Program-made: the position numbers and the translations under genes
Notes under the pieces: generated by a model
What the model was told of the DNA's origin: nothing
Seen by the model: only the letters and a program-made list of their open reading frames with translations
Database searches by the model: none
Part shown: in pieces, positions 23,977 to 31,506 of the stretch
Layout: every line of letters starts with the position of its first letter
How positions within the stretch are numbered: the stretch's first letter is position 1
Assembly: GCA_037138755.1 (NCBI GenBank)
Contig: JBAXHT010000002.1
Span: 1-64,000 of the forward strand
Origin: Armatimonadota bacterium
GTDB lineage: Bacteria; Armatimonadota; Fimbriimonadia; Fimbriimonadales; Fimbriimonadaceae
DNA: 64,000 nucleotides
Direction of reading: 5' to 3'

Positions 23977-25591
23977 GCTTCTTGGTCGTGTACCAATCGG
24001 ACCTATCCGCCAAGTTTGTCCAACTCATGGGGAGGTCTAACCGGTCTTTTAGAATGATGATCTTGACTCCGTCCGAGAAGCTAGTGGAGCTACCGACCCG
24101 ATACTTCTTCTCCTTCAGCTTGTACGAGTCAACCATCCCGTTTCGGAACTGCTCGAACTTCGTGTAATTCAAGGTCAAGATATCTTCCTGGATCGTCCAC
24201 GTTCCGCTTCCCTTCTGCCCACCAAACTGGGCGGCACTTCCGTAGCTACTCGAGGCACCTCCGTAAGTGAACGTAAACGTGCCGTCCGCTTTCAAGTTGA
24301 GGGTTCCGCCGTAGGACGTGTAACTCGTTGAGCTTGCTCCAGAATAAACGTTGACGTAGTCCATACTTGCATACGAGCCGTAGCCGAACTCGCCCACGAG
24401 AGAAGACTTGTCGAACAGAGGCTTGCCCTTGGTCGCGTCGCACTTGATCGTCGCCAAATACTCCTCAAGATAGGCCACGGTCGTGTTCAAGGAAAATCGA
24501 GCGGACATTTCCACTCCAACCCGAAAGTCGCCCGTTTCCTCGTATGTCTGTGCCATCACGATTGGCTGCCAATGAGATTCGCAATCCACAAGCATGAGAG
24601 TGAAGATTGAATCTGCTTCGCGCCCTTTTTCGCGCCCTGCTCCAACAATGAAATATGCAGGAACTCCGGACCCGACATACCGCCGGTAAATAATCCCGCC
24701 ATTCTTTCCGGCGAGCTCTTGGGGAACGTACTTGGCCCACAGGTCACTAAGGATTTGGCCAACGCTGACTCCGGGCGTCACCGCAGGCAGCAAACGGGCG
24801 AGCCCGGAAGTGAGCCGGGTTCCATCAGCCACCGTCTTGACCATCCAAACATCCTTTTGGGTCCAACCAGTCGGTAAGCCAGAACCGAAGTTGGAAGCAA
24901 TCCCGGTTGCCGTTTTGATGGGAGCGGCTTCAGCTGGCGTCTTTTGAACAGGAAGTTTAACGGCTTTCACCTCAAAGCTCTTGGCTGAATAGTTCACTGA
25001 ATCGACCGAGGCACCCGTTACCAGAGTGAACAACAGTCCGGCGACTTGCCTGAACTGCGCTTTCTGCTCGTCATCTTTCACAGCCGCAAGTAGCGATCCC
25101 GAAATCGCGTAGAGAGCAACCACCTTTTCTCCCGCAAGTTCCTTGTCTGCGTCGGACATATCTCTAACAGAAGTGCTATCGAGCAACCTTTGGATTCCGC
25201 CGATCGTGGCGATGAAGGCATCGTCGGCAAGCTCGACATTCTTCGCCGTTGTATACAGTCCGAGCAAACCGAGGGCAATATTTGCCGAGGCATCGCCCTC
25301 GAACGGAGTCGCAACAAATCCCTTTTCCAGGCCCTCAACAACTGCCAGGGCCGATTCTCGAAAGGCTTTCCGCTCTTCGTCGGTCGATGCTAGTTCGGTA
25401 ACCGCCGCCTCAACCCCTTTGCGGTTCCTCGTTGGCTTGTACTTTGTTGGGCTTGACGAAACGACGCCACCAGACTTGAAACCGCTCGTGTTTAGACCTC
25501 TAAGTGCATCCAGGATCGGATTCCCTGCCAATGCTGTCGAACCGAATGCAAGCATCACAAGGCACCCTAGGAGAGAGATTTTGCCCTTCAT
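23966..25591 (-). CDS. Secreted lipocalin-like/DUF6683-like protein
   Basis: Starting at ATG 25591, the 541-residue protein has a signal peptide (about 1-22, ending ALAG), an N-terminal helical region (about 45-190) that weakly resembles DUF6683, a middle domain (about 235-395), and a Gly/Ser/Tyr-rich beta C-terminus (about 410-530) with LNLKADGTFTFTYGG, as in lipocalin-like lipid-binding folds. The longer frame to 25642 is unlikely: TATTCT lies exactly 7 bases before ATG 25591. The domain calls are tentative and the function unknown. Confidence 0.65.
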   Translation of the reverse strand: MKGKISLLGCLVMLAFGSTALAGNPILDALRGLNTSGFKSGGVVSSSPTKYKPTRNRKGVEAAVTELASTDEERKAFRESALAVVEGLEKGFVATPFEGDASANIALGLLGLYTTAKNVELADDAFIATIGGIQRLLDSTSVRDMSDADKELAGEKVVALYAISGSLLAAVKDDEQKAQFRQVAGLLFTLVTGASVDSVNYSAKSFEVKAVKLPVQKTPAEAAPIKTATGIASNFGSGLPTGWTQKDVWMVKTVADGTRLTSGLARLLPAVTPGVSVGQILSDLWAKYVPQELAGKNGGIIYRRYVGSGVPAYFIVGAGREKGREADSIFTLMLVDCESHWQPIVMAQTYEETGDFRVGVEMSARFSLNTTVAYLEEYLATIKCDATKGKPLFDKSSLVGEFGYGSYASMDYVNVYSGASSTSYTSYGGTLNLKADGTFTFTYGGASSSYGSAAQFGGQKGSGTWTIQEDILTLNYTKFEQFRNGMVDSYKLKEKKYRVGSSTSFSDGVKIIILKDRLDLPMSWTNLADRSDWYTTKKPKE

Positions 25592-25598
25592 CAAATCC

Positions 25599-25604
25599 AG
25601 AATA
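25599..25604 (-). promoter_or_regulatory. -10-like TATTCT of the lipocalin-like gene
   Basis: TATTCT on the minus strand is followed by 7 bases and then ATG 25591, which supports both a leaderless transcript and the chosen start. Confidence 0.45.
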
Positions 25605-25647
25605 GCCGATTCGCTTCCCGATTCTGACGGCGGCGAATTCAATGTGC

Positions 25648-25653
25648 CATAAT
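25648..25653 (+). promoter_or_regulatory. -10-like CATAAT of rplS
   Basis: CATAAT predicts a transcript start near 25660 and a leader of about 115 bases before rplS, unlike the leaderless genes. The leader contains two hairpins. Confidence 0.45.
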
Positions 25654-25704
25654 ATAGTTTCCGTCTAAGCGTGGAACTTCTGTCGCGCCTCTTGACGTTA
25701 ACAC

Positions 25705-25747
25705 TGCCAGGTTCACTGAACTTGGCATCGTCCCGAGTCTTCGGGAC
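25705..25747 (+). promoter_or_regulatory. Tandem hairpins in the rplS leader
   Basis: Hairpin 1 (25705-25727) has a 10-bp stem with one G-U pair and a 3-base loop. Hairpin 2 (25730-25747) is GTCCCGA/TCGGGAC with a 4-base loop. They lie 28 bases or more before the ATG with no strong Shine-Dalgarno, so they may form an L19 autoregulatory leader. Known L19 leaders exist in other phyla; homology to them was not tested. Confidence 0.45.
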
Positions 25748-25774
25748 AAAACGGATACAGAAGTAAAACAGAAC

Positions 25775-26125
25775 ATGTCAAAACAAGCAATTTTGGAGAG
25801 CGTGGTCGCGCCTAACATCAAGACCGACGTTCCAGACATCTGGCCTGGTGACACCGTTAAGGTTCACGTTAAGGTCCGCGAAGGAAACAAAGAGCGAATC
25901 CAGCTTTTTGAAGGAACCTGCATCGCCGTCAAGCACGGTGGAATCGCTAAGACCATCACACTCCGCAAGATCACCAGCGGCGTCGGAGTCGAGCGAACCT
26001 TTCCCATCCACTCGCCAAACGTCGCCCGATTTGAAGTCACTCGTCGCGGTAAGGTTCGCCGAGCCAAGCTTTACTACCTTCGAGGCAAGGTCGGTAAGGA
26101 AGCCCGAATCAAAGAGCGACGATAA
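25775..26125 (+). CDS. rplS: Ribosomal protein L19
   Basis: This 116-residue protein of the large ribosomal subunit lies near the 30S-50S interface. It has typical L19 sequence: FRPGDTV-like [41 protein letters not shown] and the C-terminal [20 protein letters not shown]. The length is normal for the family. It is followed after 3 bases by the signal peptidase gene, a common arrangement in bacteria. Confidence 0.97.
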   Translation: MSKQAILESVVAPNIKTDVPDIWPGDTVKVHVKVREGNKERIQLFEGTCIAVKHGGIAKTITLRKITSGVGVERTFPIHSPNVARFEVTRRGKVRRAKLYYLRGKVGKEARIKERR

Positions 26126-26128
26126 TCG

Positions 26129-27109
26129 ATGCCGTCGTCAACGCTTGAATATGTGGACATGGTTGCGCGGACTCCGCTCAGCCAAATCCTTGTCTTCTCA
26201 GTGTCTCTGACGGCAATTCGAATCGTATCCCACTTCGTATCCGCTAAAACCCCAAAGCATAAACAGGGCTTCGGGGTTAAGTTCTTAAGTGGCATCAGCG
26301 ATCTGTTCGATTCGTTGATCTACGCAGCCGTGTTCATCTTCATGGTGATCCGGCCCTACTTCTTCCAGACCTTCCAGATTCCGACCGGATCTTTGAACCC
26401 GACATTGAAAGTGGGAGACTTTATCGGCCTGAACAAGGCCATCTACCGATATTCCGAGCCAAAACGCGGGGACATCGTCGTTTTTCACCCCCCGGCCTAC
26501 GCCTGCTCGCCCGAGCAGCTTCGACCGAACGGGGACCCGAAGGTCGACTTCGTGAAGCGCCTCATCGGTCTGCCCGGAGACGTGATCGAGATGAAGAACG
26601 GCGTGATCTACGTCAATGGCAAACTGCTTTGGGAACCCTATTGGCACTTTGCCGAACAGACCAGCCAGGGCGATTTCCGGCTGTTTTCCCAAGCCGAGAC
26701 GGCGGCTTTTCAAAAGCAGAGTTGGAAACTTGTCAACTACAAAGGCAAGCTGATCCCGCTGAACTACACCCAGTATGATGCCAACGCGGCCTCGCCGCGG
26801 TCGGAGAATTTTGGTCGGCAACCCTACTACGCCGCCGAGCCGTTCATCATCCGTGATCCCGCCGAGGCAAGCTCGCCGGAAGTGCGAAATCTTCCCGCGC
26901 AAAAGATTCCCGAAGGCAAGTTCCTATTCATGGGCGACAACCGCAACAACTCGTTCGACGGACGCGGATGGGGTCTCATTGACCGAGACAACATCATCGG
27001 CCGCGCCGAGTTCGTCTGGCTTCCCATGAACCGCTTTGGCGGCATCCGGTACGTCGACAATGGTTCGCCAAAGGCTCCAGACGCGATTGTTGCCGAAGGG
27101 ATGCGATAG
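26129..27109 (+). CDS. lepB: Signal peptidase I
   Basis: This 326-residue membrane protease removes signal peptides from exported proteins. The catalytic serine is S88 in IPTGSLNPTL and the general-base lysine is K143 in FVKRLIGLPGD; the GDNRNNSFDGRGWG box E is near 270. The residue after the catalytic Ser is Leu instead of the usual Met. An N-terminal hydrophobic segment (about 17-38) and a second (about 62-80) anchor the protein. It is likely cotranscribed with rplS. Confidence 0.94.
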   Translation: MPSSTLEYVDMVARTPLSQILVFSVSLTAIRIVSHFVSAKTPKHKQGFGVKFLSGISDLFDSLIYAAVFIFMVIRPYFFQTFQIPTGSLNPTLKVGDFIGLNKAIYRYSEPKRGDIVVFHPPAYACSPEQLRPNGDPKVDFVKRLIGLPGDVIEMKNGVIYVNGKLLWEPYWHFAEQTSQGDFRLFSQAETAAFQKQSWKLVNYKGKLIPLNYTQYDANAASPRSENFGRQPYYAAEPFIIRDPAEASSPEVRNLPAQKIPEGKFLFMGDNRNNSFDGRGWGLIDRDNIIGRAEFVWLPMNRFGGIRYVDNGSPKAPDAIVAEGMR

Positions 27110-27168
27110 GCGCACCCTAAATCCGAAGTCGCTTCCAACTCCCTCCTTCCAACCTCCAACTGTACGAT

Positions 27169-27244
27169 TGGTGGGCCCGGCGGGGATCGAACCCGCGACC
27201 AAACGGTTATGAGCCGTCCGCTCTAACCCCTGAGCTACAGGCCC
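27169..27244 (-). tRNA. tRNA with CAU anticodon, probably tRNA-Ile2
   Basis: The 76-base minus-strand gene folds into a full cloverleaf: acceptor GGGCCTG/CGGGCCC, D stem GCTC/GAGC, anticodon stem GACGG/CCGTT with loop CTCATAA, and T stem GCGGG/CCCGC with TTCGATC; CCA is encoded. The anticodon is CAU. The anticodon arm and variable region resemble the Bacillus and E. coli tRNA-Ile(CAU), in which C34 becomes lysidine; elongator tRNA-Met is the alternative. It is not an initiator tRNA, since the first base pair is G-C. Confidence 0.9.
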
Positions 27245-27246
27245 TC

Positions 27247-27272
27247 GGAGGTAACTCCTAAAGGTTACCTCC
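27247..27272 (-). repeat. Hairpin between ABC ATPase gene and tRNA
   Basis: GGAGGTAAC (27247-27255) and GTTACCTCC (27264-27272) form a perfect 9-bp stem with an 8-base loop. It may separate ABC transporter transcripts from the tRNA. CCCTGAGCTAC occurs both in the tRNA (27228-27238) and just beyond this hairpin (27271-27281). Confidence 0.6.
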
Positions 27273-27303
27273 CTGAGCTACTTCACACTCTTCTGACCTC
27301 AGT

Positions 27304-28035
27304 TCAACCCCGCTGAACATATTCAGCAATTACCGCTGAAGGTTCGCCCTGCATTTCTACAACCCCGTCCTTCAGCCAGACCACCCGGTCGGCGAACTTC
27401 TCGACTGTCGGCAACTGGTGCGAGACCAGCAATATCGCCCCGCCGTCGCGGCGGAACTGTTCGACTCTCTCCAGGCACTTCTGCTCAAACCGCTGGTCAC
27501 CAACCGCCAATACTTCGTCGACGATCAAGACCTCGGCATCGACATGAATCGCTATAGCGAACCCCAGCCGCGCCATCATTCCGCTAGAATATGTCCGCAC
27601 AGGAGCCTGAATCGCTTCTCCGAGTTCCGAGAACTCAACGATTGAATCCAATCGCTCCTTGACCTGCTCGCGAGTCAACCCAAGAATCACCGCATTGAAA
27701 TAGATGTTCTCTAGACCAGAAAGGTCGTTGTGAAAGCCTGCGCCCAGTTCCAGCAACGGGGCGACTCGGCCCTTGACTTCAAGCGATCCTGAAGTTGGCA
27801 GATAGATTCGAGCCAGCAAGGAAAGCAACGTTGACTTACCTGCCCCATTCTTACCGATGACCGCCACGCATTCACCGCCTCTGACCTCCAGAGAAACGCC
27901 TTTTAGAACTTCAAGATGGACATAAGACCGCTTGCGCCAGAAGAGCAGCAAGGACTTGATGGAAGCAATTCCTGAATGCGAAACCACGAACTGCTTCCGC
28001 AAATCCTTGATAGCTACTTTGACTTCGCCCGTCAT
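27304..28035 (-). CDS. Polysaccharide/teichoic-type ABC exporter ATPase
   Basis: The 243-residue protein starts at ATG 28035, in an ATGA overlap with the permease stop. Walker A is GKNGAGKST, the signature YSSGMMARL, Walker B VLIVDEVLAVGD and the H-loop VSHQ. The insert before Walker A and the GAGFHNDLSGLENI motif are typical of Wzt/TagH/KpsT ATPases that export polysaccharides. It lacks the C-terminal carbohydrate-binding domain of Wzt from O9a-type systems. The preceding 285-residue permease is its partner. Confidence 0.92.
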   Translation of the reverse strand: MTGEVKVAIKDLRKQFVVSHSGIASIKSLLLFWRKRSYVHLEVLKGVSLEVRGGECVAVIGKNGAGKSTLLSLLARIYLPTSGSLEVKGRVAPLLELGAGFHNDLSGLENIYFNAVILGLTREQVKERLDSIVEFSELGEAIQAPVRTYSSGMMARLGFAIAIHVDAEVLIVDEVLAVGDQRFEQKCLERVEQFRRDGGAILLVSHQLPTVEKFADRVVWLKDGVVEMQGEPSAVIAEYVQRG

Positions 28036-28889
28036 GGCCGCTCCACAAACTTCCACTTGAGCCGGTTGAACAGCCAATAGCCGAACAAGAAAACGAAGAA
28101 CGAACCAACACTATGAACCGCCAAGTATTTCCAAGGCATACCGGTTGGCATCCCCATCCCAGTGGCGGACATTGTAGGAACAGGCGCGACGAGGGCCTTG
28201 CGATATGCCACGCACTGAACCGCGACGGGGTTCAACATGTACAGCTTGAATAGAAGCCAGCCCGAATCGTAGTTCTTCTTCGAGTTCGCTACTTGCTCAA
28301 CAAAGTAAACAATGGGGCACAGATACATGAGCAAGTACAGCCCGATTTGGACGATGTACTTCACATCCTCATAGAATGTATTCAGCGCGGAAACAACGAA
28401 CGAGATTCCGGTGGCAAACAGAGTCGAAACAATCAGCAGGAACGGCAAGTAAACCGTTGTGGCTTGGAATGGGAAGACTCGAGGATCACGCAGATAGCCC
28501 AGAAACATGAGTCCAAACATGATCAAAAATCCAATGGCGAGGTGGATCATGTTGGCGATCACTGCCGCTAACGGCAAGATTTCGCGCGGGAAATAAATCT
28601 TCTTGATCAGACCATACTGGTTCAAAATCGACTGTGCGGAGTCCAGGACACTTGACTGAAAGAAGATGAACGGCAGATAAGCCGCGAGCATGTAAACGGT
28701 GAAACTGGGGACATCTTGCCGCAAGAAGTTGCTGAAGACAAAGCTCATCACCGCAACCTGTGCGAGCGGATTCAAGAACGACCACAGGACGCCGAGAGCG
28801 GAGTTTTTGTACCGAATTCTCAGTTCCCGTTGGACCATCACATAAAGGAGCTCGCGGTACCGCCACAGCTCGGCAAACTCTCTTCTCAA
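28032..28889 (-). CDS. ABC-2 type polysaccharide exporter permease
   Basis: This 285-residue protein has about six membrane helices and the ABC-2 signature at the N-terminus (YRELLYVMVQRELRIRYKNS, then LGVLWSFLNPLAQV). It is the Wzm-type partner of the following ATPase and probably exports a cell-surface polysaccharide or related glycan. It shares 4-base overlaps with both neighbours, consistent with one three-gene operon. Confidence 0.92.
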   Translation of the reverse strand: MRREFAELWRYRELLYVMVQRELRIRYKNSALGVLWSFLNPLAQVAVMSFVFSNFLRQDVPSFTVYMLAAYLPFIFFQSSVLDSAQSILNQYGLIKKIYFPREILPLAAVIANMIHLAIGFLIMFGLMFLGYLRDPRVFPFQATTVYLPFLLIVSTLFATGISFVVSALNTFYEDVKYIVQIGLYLLMYLCPIVYFVEQVANSKKNYDSGWLLFKLYMLNPVAVQCVAYRKALVAPVPTMSATGMGMPTGMPWKYLAVHSVGSFFVFLFGYWLFNRLKWKFVERP

Positions 28890-29212
28890 CCTTCCACCTT
28901 CTTGATGTTCACAACGCGAACCCAGGCAAACTGGCCACTTTCCGGATCAGAGACGACCCGCTTTCCACCTGCACCGAGTCCATTCACTGCAAACTCTAAC
29001 AACGAAGTCGGCGTCGATGTCATCAAAACTTTCATCGGCAGCCCGCGTTTTTTGGTGTCTAACAAAACAAGTGCCTTTCTCCCGATCATTCGAACCTCAC
29101 AAACTGATACGTAAGTTCCGGGCGCCTTCGGGAGGGTTCCTGGCTCCTCCTCATCAACGAGAAAAAACGTCGGCGGAGTTTGGAGGGCGATGGCGAAAAT
29201 TGCGGCGAGCAT
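28886..29212 (-). CDS. Small secreted protein at the head of the ABC operon
   Basis: This 108-residue protein has a short hydrophobic N-terminus (LAAIFAIAL) that may act as a signal. The rest is soluble, with several beta-type segments and no known domain. It overlaps the permease by 4 bases. It shares a symmetrical promoter region with the divergent ribokinase gene. Function unknown. Confidence 0.6.
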   Translation of the reverse strand: MLAAIFAIALQTPPTFFLVDEEEPGTLPKAPGTYVSVCEVRMIGRKALVLLDTKKRGLPMKVLMTSTPTSLLEFAVNGLGAGGKRVVSDPESGQFAWVRVVNIKKVEG

Positions 29213-29216
29213 CAGC

Positions 29217-29224
29217 TAAGATAA
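29217..29224. promoter_or_regulatory. Symmetric bidirectional -10 element TAAGATAA
   Basis: The plus-strand TAAGAT (29217-29222) is 9 bases before the ATG at 29232. The minus-strand TATCTT (29223-29218) is 5 bases before the ATG at 29212. The same bases could therefore serve both genes, which lie only 19 bases apart. Confidence 0.45.
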
Positions 29225-29231
29225 GCCTCGA

Positions 29232-30152
29232 ATGGAGAGCGTCCGGATTCTAGTCGTGGGAAGCATTGTACTCGACAGGGTGCTCCGAGTCGCCGAATTC
29301 CCCCGTCCTGGCGAGAGCATCCGGGGAGAAGTCGTCGGAGTGTTTCCTGGCGGAAAGGGTGCCAATCAAGCGGTTTGTACGGCCCGACTCGGGGCGATCA
29401 CCTCCTTCTGCGGAGCGATTGGCCCAGACCCCGATGGCGCGGAGATGATTCTCAAGCTCCGATCAGAGCAGATTGATTGCACACTGGTTCACTCGATTGA
29501 GCACTCTGCGACTGGCACAGCGGGGATCACACTCAACGACTTGGGGCAAAACACAATCGTTGTAGCCCTTGGCGCGAACATGCTGTTCGAACCCGAGCAA
29601 GCACTTAAAGCTGCCCATCAGCAGTTGCACCATATTCTCCTTTTGCAAGGCGAGATCCCTTTGGAGGCCTCCCGCGCGGCGGCTGAGGCGTCGCAGGGGC
29701 ATGTGATCTTCAACCCTGCGCCGGCGATTGCACCACCGCTCTCGATGTATCCGATGATCGACGTTCTCACCCCCAACGAGGTCGAAGCCGAGTATTTAGT
29801 GGGCTACCCAATTTACGACGAGAAAACCGCCGAGAAGGCGGCCAAAGAGCTTTTGGTAAGGGGTTGCAGGTCGGTTGTCATCACCTTGGGAGCTAAGGGA
29901 GCATACTTCCGCTCTGAGGACGACGAGGGCTTGATCCGGGCACCACTGGTTCCCGCGGTGGACACCGTCGGAGCTGGAGACTGTTTTAACGGTGCGCTAG
30001 CCTTCGCTCTGGCCCAAAAGCTTGAACTCCGCCAGGCAACCCGCTTCGCCGTCCACTGCGCCTCTCACAGCGTCCAGCACGTTGGCGCCCAAACCGGAAT
30101 GCCCTACTTTGACGAACTCGACAAAGAAGTTCGGGAGCTGATTCCGGCATGA
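29232..30152 (+). CDS. rbsK: Ribokinase (PfkB family)
   Basis: This 306-residue protein has both PfkB signatures: the N-terminal GGKGANQA near 40-47 and the C-terminal DTVGAGDCFNGALA, whose Asp is the catalytic base. The length and the VGSIVLDRVLRV opening fit ribokinase, which phosphorylates ribose at O5. Other PfkB sugar kinases cannot be excluded. It overlaps the peptidase gene by 4 bases (ATGA at 30149). Confidence 0.87.
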   Translation: MESVRILVVGSIVLDRVLRVAEFPRPGESIRGEVVGVFPGGKGANQAVCTARLGAITSFCGAIGPDPDGAEMILKLRSEQIDCTLVHSIEHSATGTAGITLNDLGQNTIVVALGANMLFEPEQALKAAHQQLHHILLLQGEIPLEASRAAAEASQGHVIFNPAPAIAPPLSMYPMIDVLTPNEVEAEYLVGYPIYDEKTAEKAAKELLVRGCRSVVITLGAKGAYFRSEDDEGLIRAPLVPAVDTVGAGDCFNGALAFALAQKLELRQATRFAVHCASHSVQHVGAQTGMPYFDELDKEVRELIPA

Positions 30153-30670
30153 ACCTTCTAGTCACCGGATTTGGCCCATTTCGGGACATCACGGATAACC
30201 CTTCTTCGAAGCTCGCAGAGGCGCTGCATGGCAACACCGAGTTGCTCCCCGTGCAATATGGCAAAGTAGAATCGTTTGCGATTTCGCTACGCTCGCGATC
30301 TGAAGATACGATTCTTTGCCTCGGACTCAACGCACGGGCGACTGATTTGAGATTTGAACTATACGCTCACAACCAAATTGGAGCCGAGCGTGGATTCGGC
30401 AGCCGCAGACACACTCGGACGGTCATCAAGCCGTCCGGCCCTCGAACTCTCGGACAAACCCTGTTGACGCCAAAACACCTCGGTGAGCTTGCTCTGGCGA
30501 CCAGCTTTACACCTGGCGACTATTTGTGCAACTTCTTGCTCTATTCACTGCTGGTTCGGTATCCCGAGCGGAGAATCGGTTTCGTCCATGTCCCGTTGTT
30601 TGAAAAGGTGACGATGAGCGATCAGCTCGAACAGCTTAAGGGGCTGATTCAACTGGTCGGGTCGAGCTGA
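30149..30670 (+). CDS. Pyroglutamyl-peptidase I-like protein (C15)
   Basis: This 173-residue protein opens with VTGFGPFRDITDNPS, typical of peptidase family C15. Putative catalytic residues are E70 (DLRFELYAHN), C127 (DYLCNFLLYSLL) and H147 (FVHVP). The enzyme removes N-terminal pyroglutamate from peptides. It is about 30-40 residues shorter than usual, mainly in the middle. It overlaps ribokinase by 4 bases and overlaps the converging isomerase by 22 bases. Confidence 0.85.
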   Translation: MNLLVTGFGPFRDITDNPSSKLAEALHGNTELLPVQYGKVESFAISLRSRSEDTILCLGLNARATDLRFELYAHNQIGAERGFGSRRHTRTVIKPSGPRTLGQTLLTPKHLGELALATSFTPGDYLCNFLLYSLLVRYPERRIGFVHVPLFEKVTMSDQLEQLKGLIQLVGSS

Positions 30671-31506
30671 GCCAAGAGCGATCTCAACCAACTGACTCCC
30701 TCCCGAGTTGCCTCGACCCCTTGATCGCCACATTCCAGCTCCAGATCGATTGGCACGGGTCTTCGGTCAGGGCGGCTGAACAATGCCCGGAGAGTCTCCT
30801 GAATCGGTACGACTCCTTCTCCAAGAAACGCGCCTTGCAGCTTCTCACCCTCCGGGGTTTGGTAGCTGCCGCTGGGATCAGTGGCAAAATCTTTGACGTG
30901 AACCAGATCAGGAAACGGTAGTTCACACGCCGCGCGAACTGGATCGACCCCAGCAAGGAGCCAGTTTCCGATATCGAAGCAAATCCCCGTACCCGCACCT
31001 CGAGAGATCGTGAGGACTTCGGAAGGTGTGCCGAAGTGCACACCATGGTTCTCCAACGCAAGCACCCTGCCTTGTGGGTCGACTCCGCTGAGACCATTGA
31101 TCGCGCGAAGGCGGCTCAATTCTTTCGTTTCTTCATCTGGATGAGCGGAGAACACCCGGACGATTCCCGATCCGAACTCGACCGCCAGGGCGACCCCTAG
31201 TTCAACCTTTTCTTTCTCCAGCTCCAGACGAGCAGCACCTTCATGGGAGAAATCATTAGTCACCGCCACGGCATGCAGATGCAACTCGCCGAGAGATTCC
31301 CGAAGCTTGTCTCGAAAAGACTCTATCTCCGGCAAGTGATCTCGCGAAACGCCTGGCGCATACAAGAACGCGTCGAGGATCTCAATACCGTCAGCCCCGC
31401 AGGAGCGAGCGAGATCGCAGAAACTCCCAATCGACATTTCTCCACCTCTCCAAGCAGACAGCACGGAGTACCAGGAGATGCCGATCGGAAGGCTAGCGCA
31501 GTCCAA
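30649..31506 (-). CDS. Sugar phosphate isomerase/epimerase (TIM barrel)
   Basis: This 285-residue protein is of the xylose-isomerase-like TIM-barrel/AP-endonuclease-2 family: GISWYSVLS at the first strand, ADGIEIL, LENHG, GICFDIGNW and HVKDF, where Glu, Asp and His residues are expected metal ligands. The substrate is not predictable. The start is taken as TTG 31506, inside nuoN's last 14 bases, because the first beta strand needs the upstream residues; ATG 31437 would remove it. Confidence 0.82.
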   Translation of the reverse strand: MDCASLPIGISWYSVLSAWRGGEMSIGSFCDLARSCGADGIEILDAFLYAPGVSRDHLPEIESFRDKLRESLGELHLHAVAVTNDFSHEGAARLELEKEKVELGVALAVEFGSGIVRVFSAHPDEETKELSRLRAINGLSGVDPQGRVLALENHGVHFGTPSEVLTISRGAGTGICFDIGNWLLAGVDPVRAACELPFPDLVHVKDFATDPSGSYQTPEGEKLQGAFLGEGVVPIQETLRALFSRPDRRPVPIDLELECGDQGVEATREGVSWLRSLLAQLDPTS

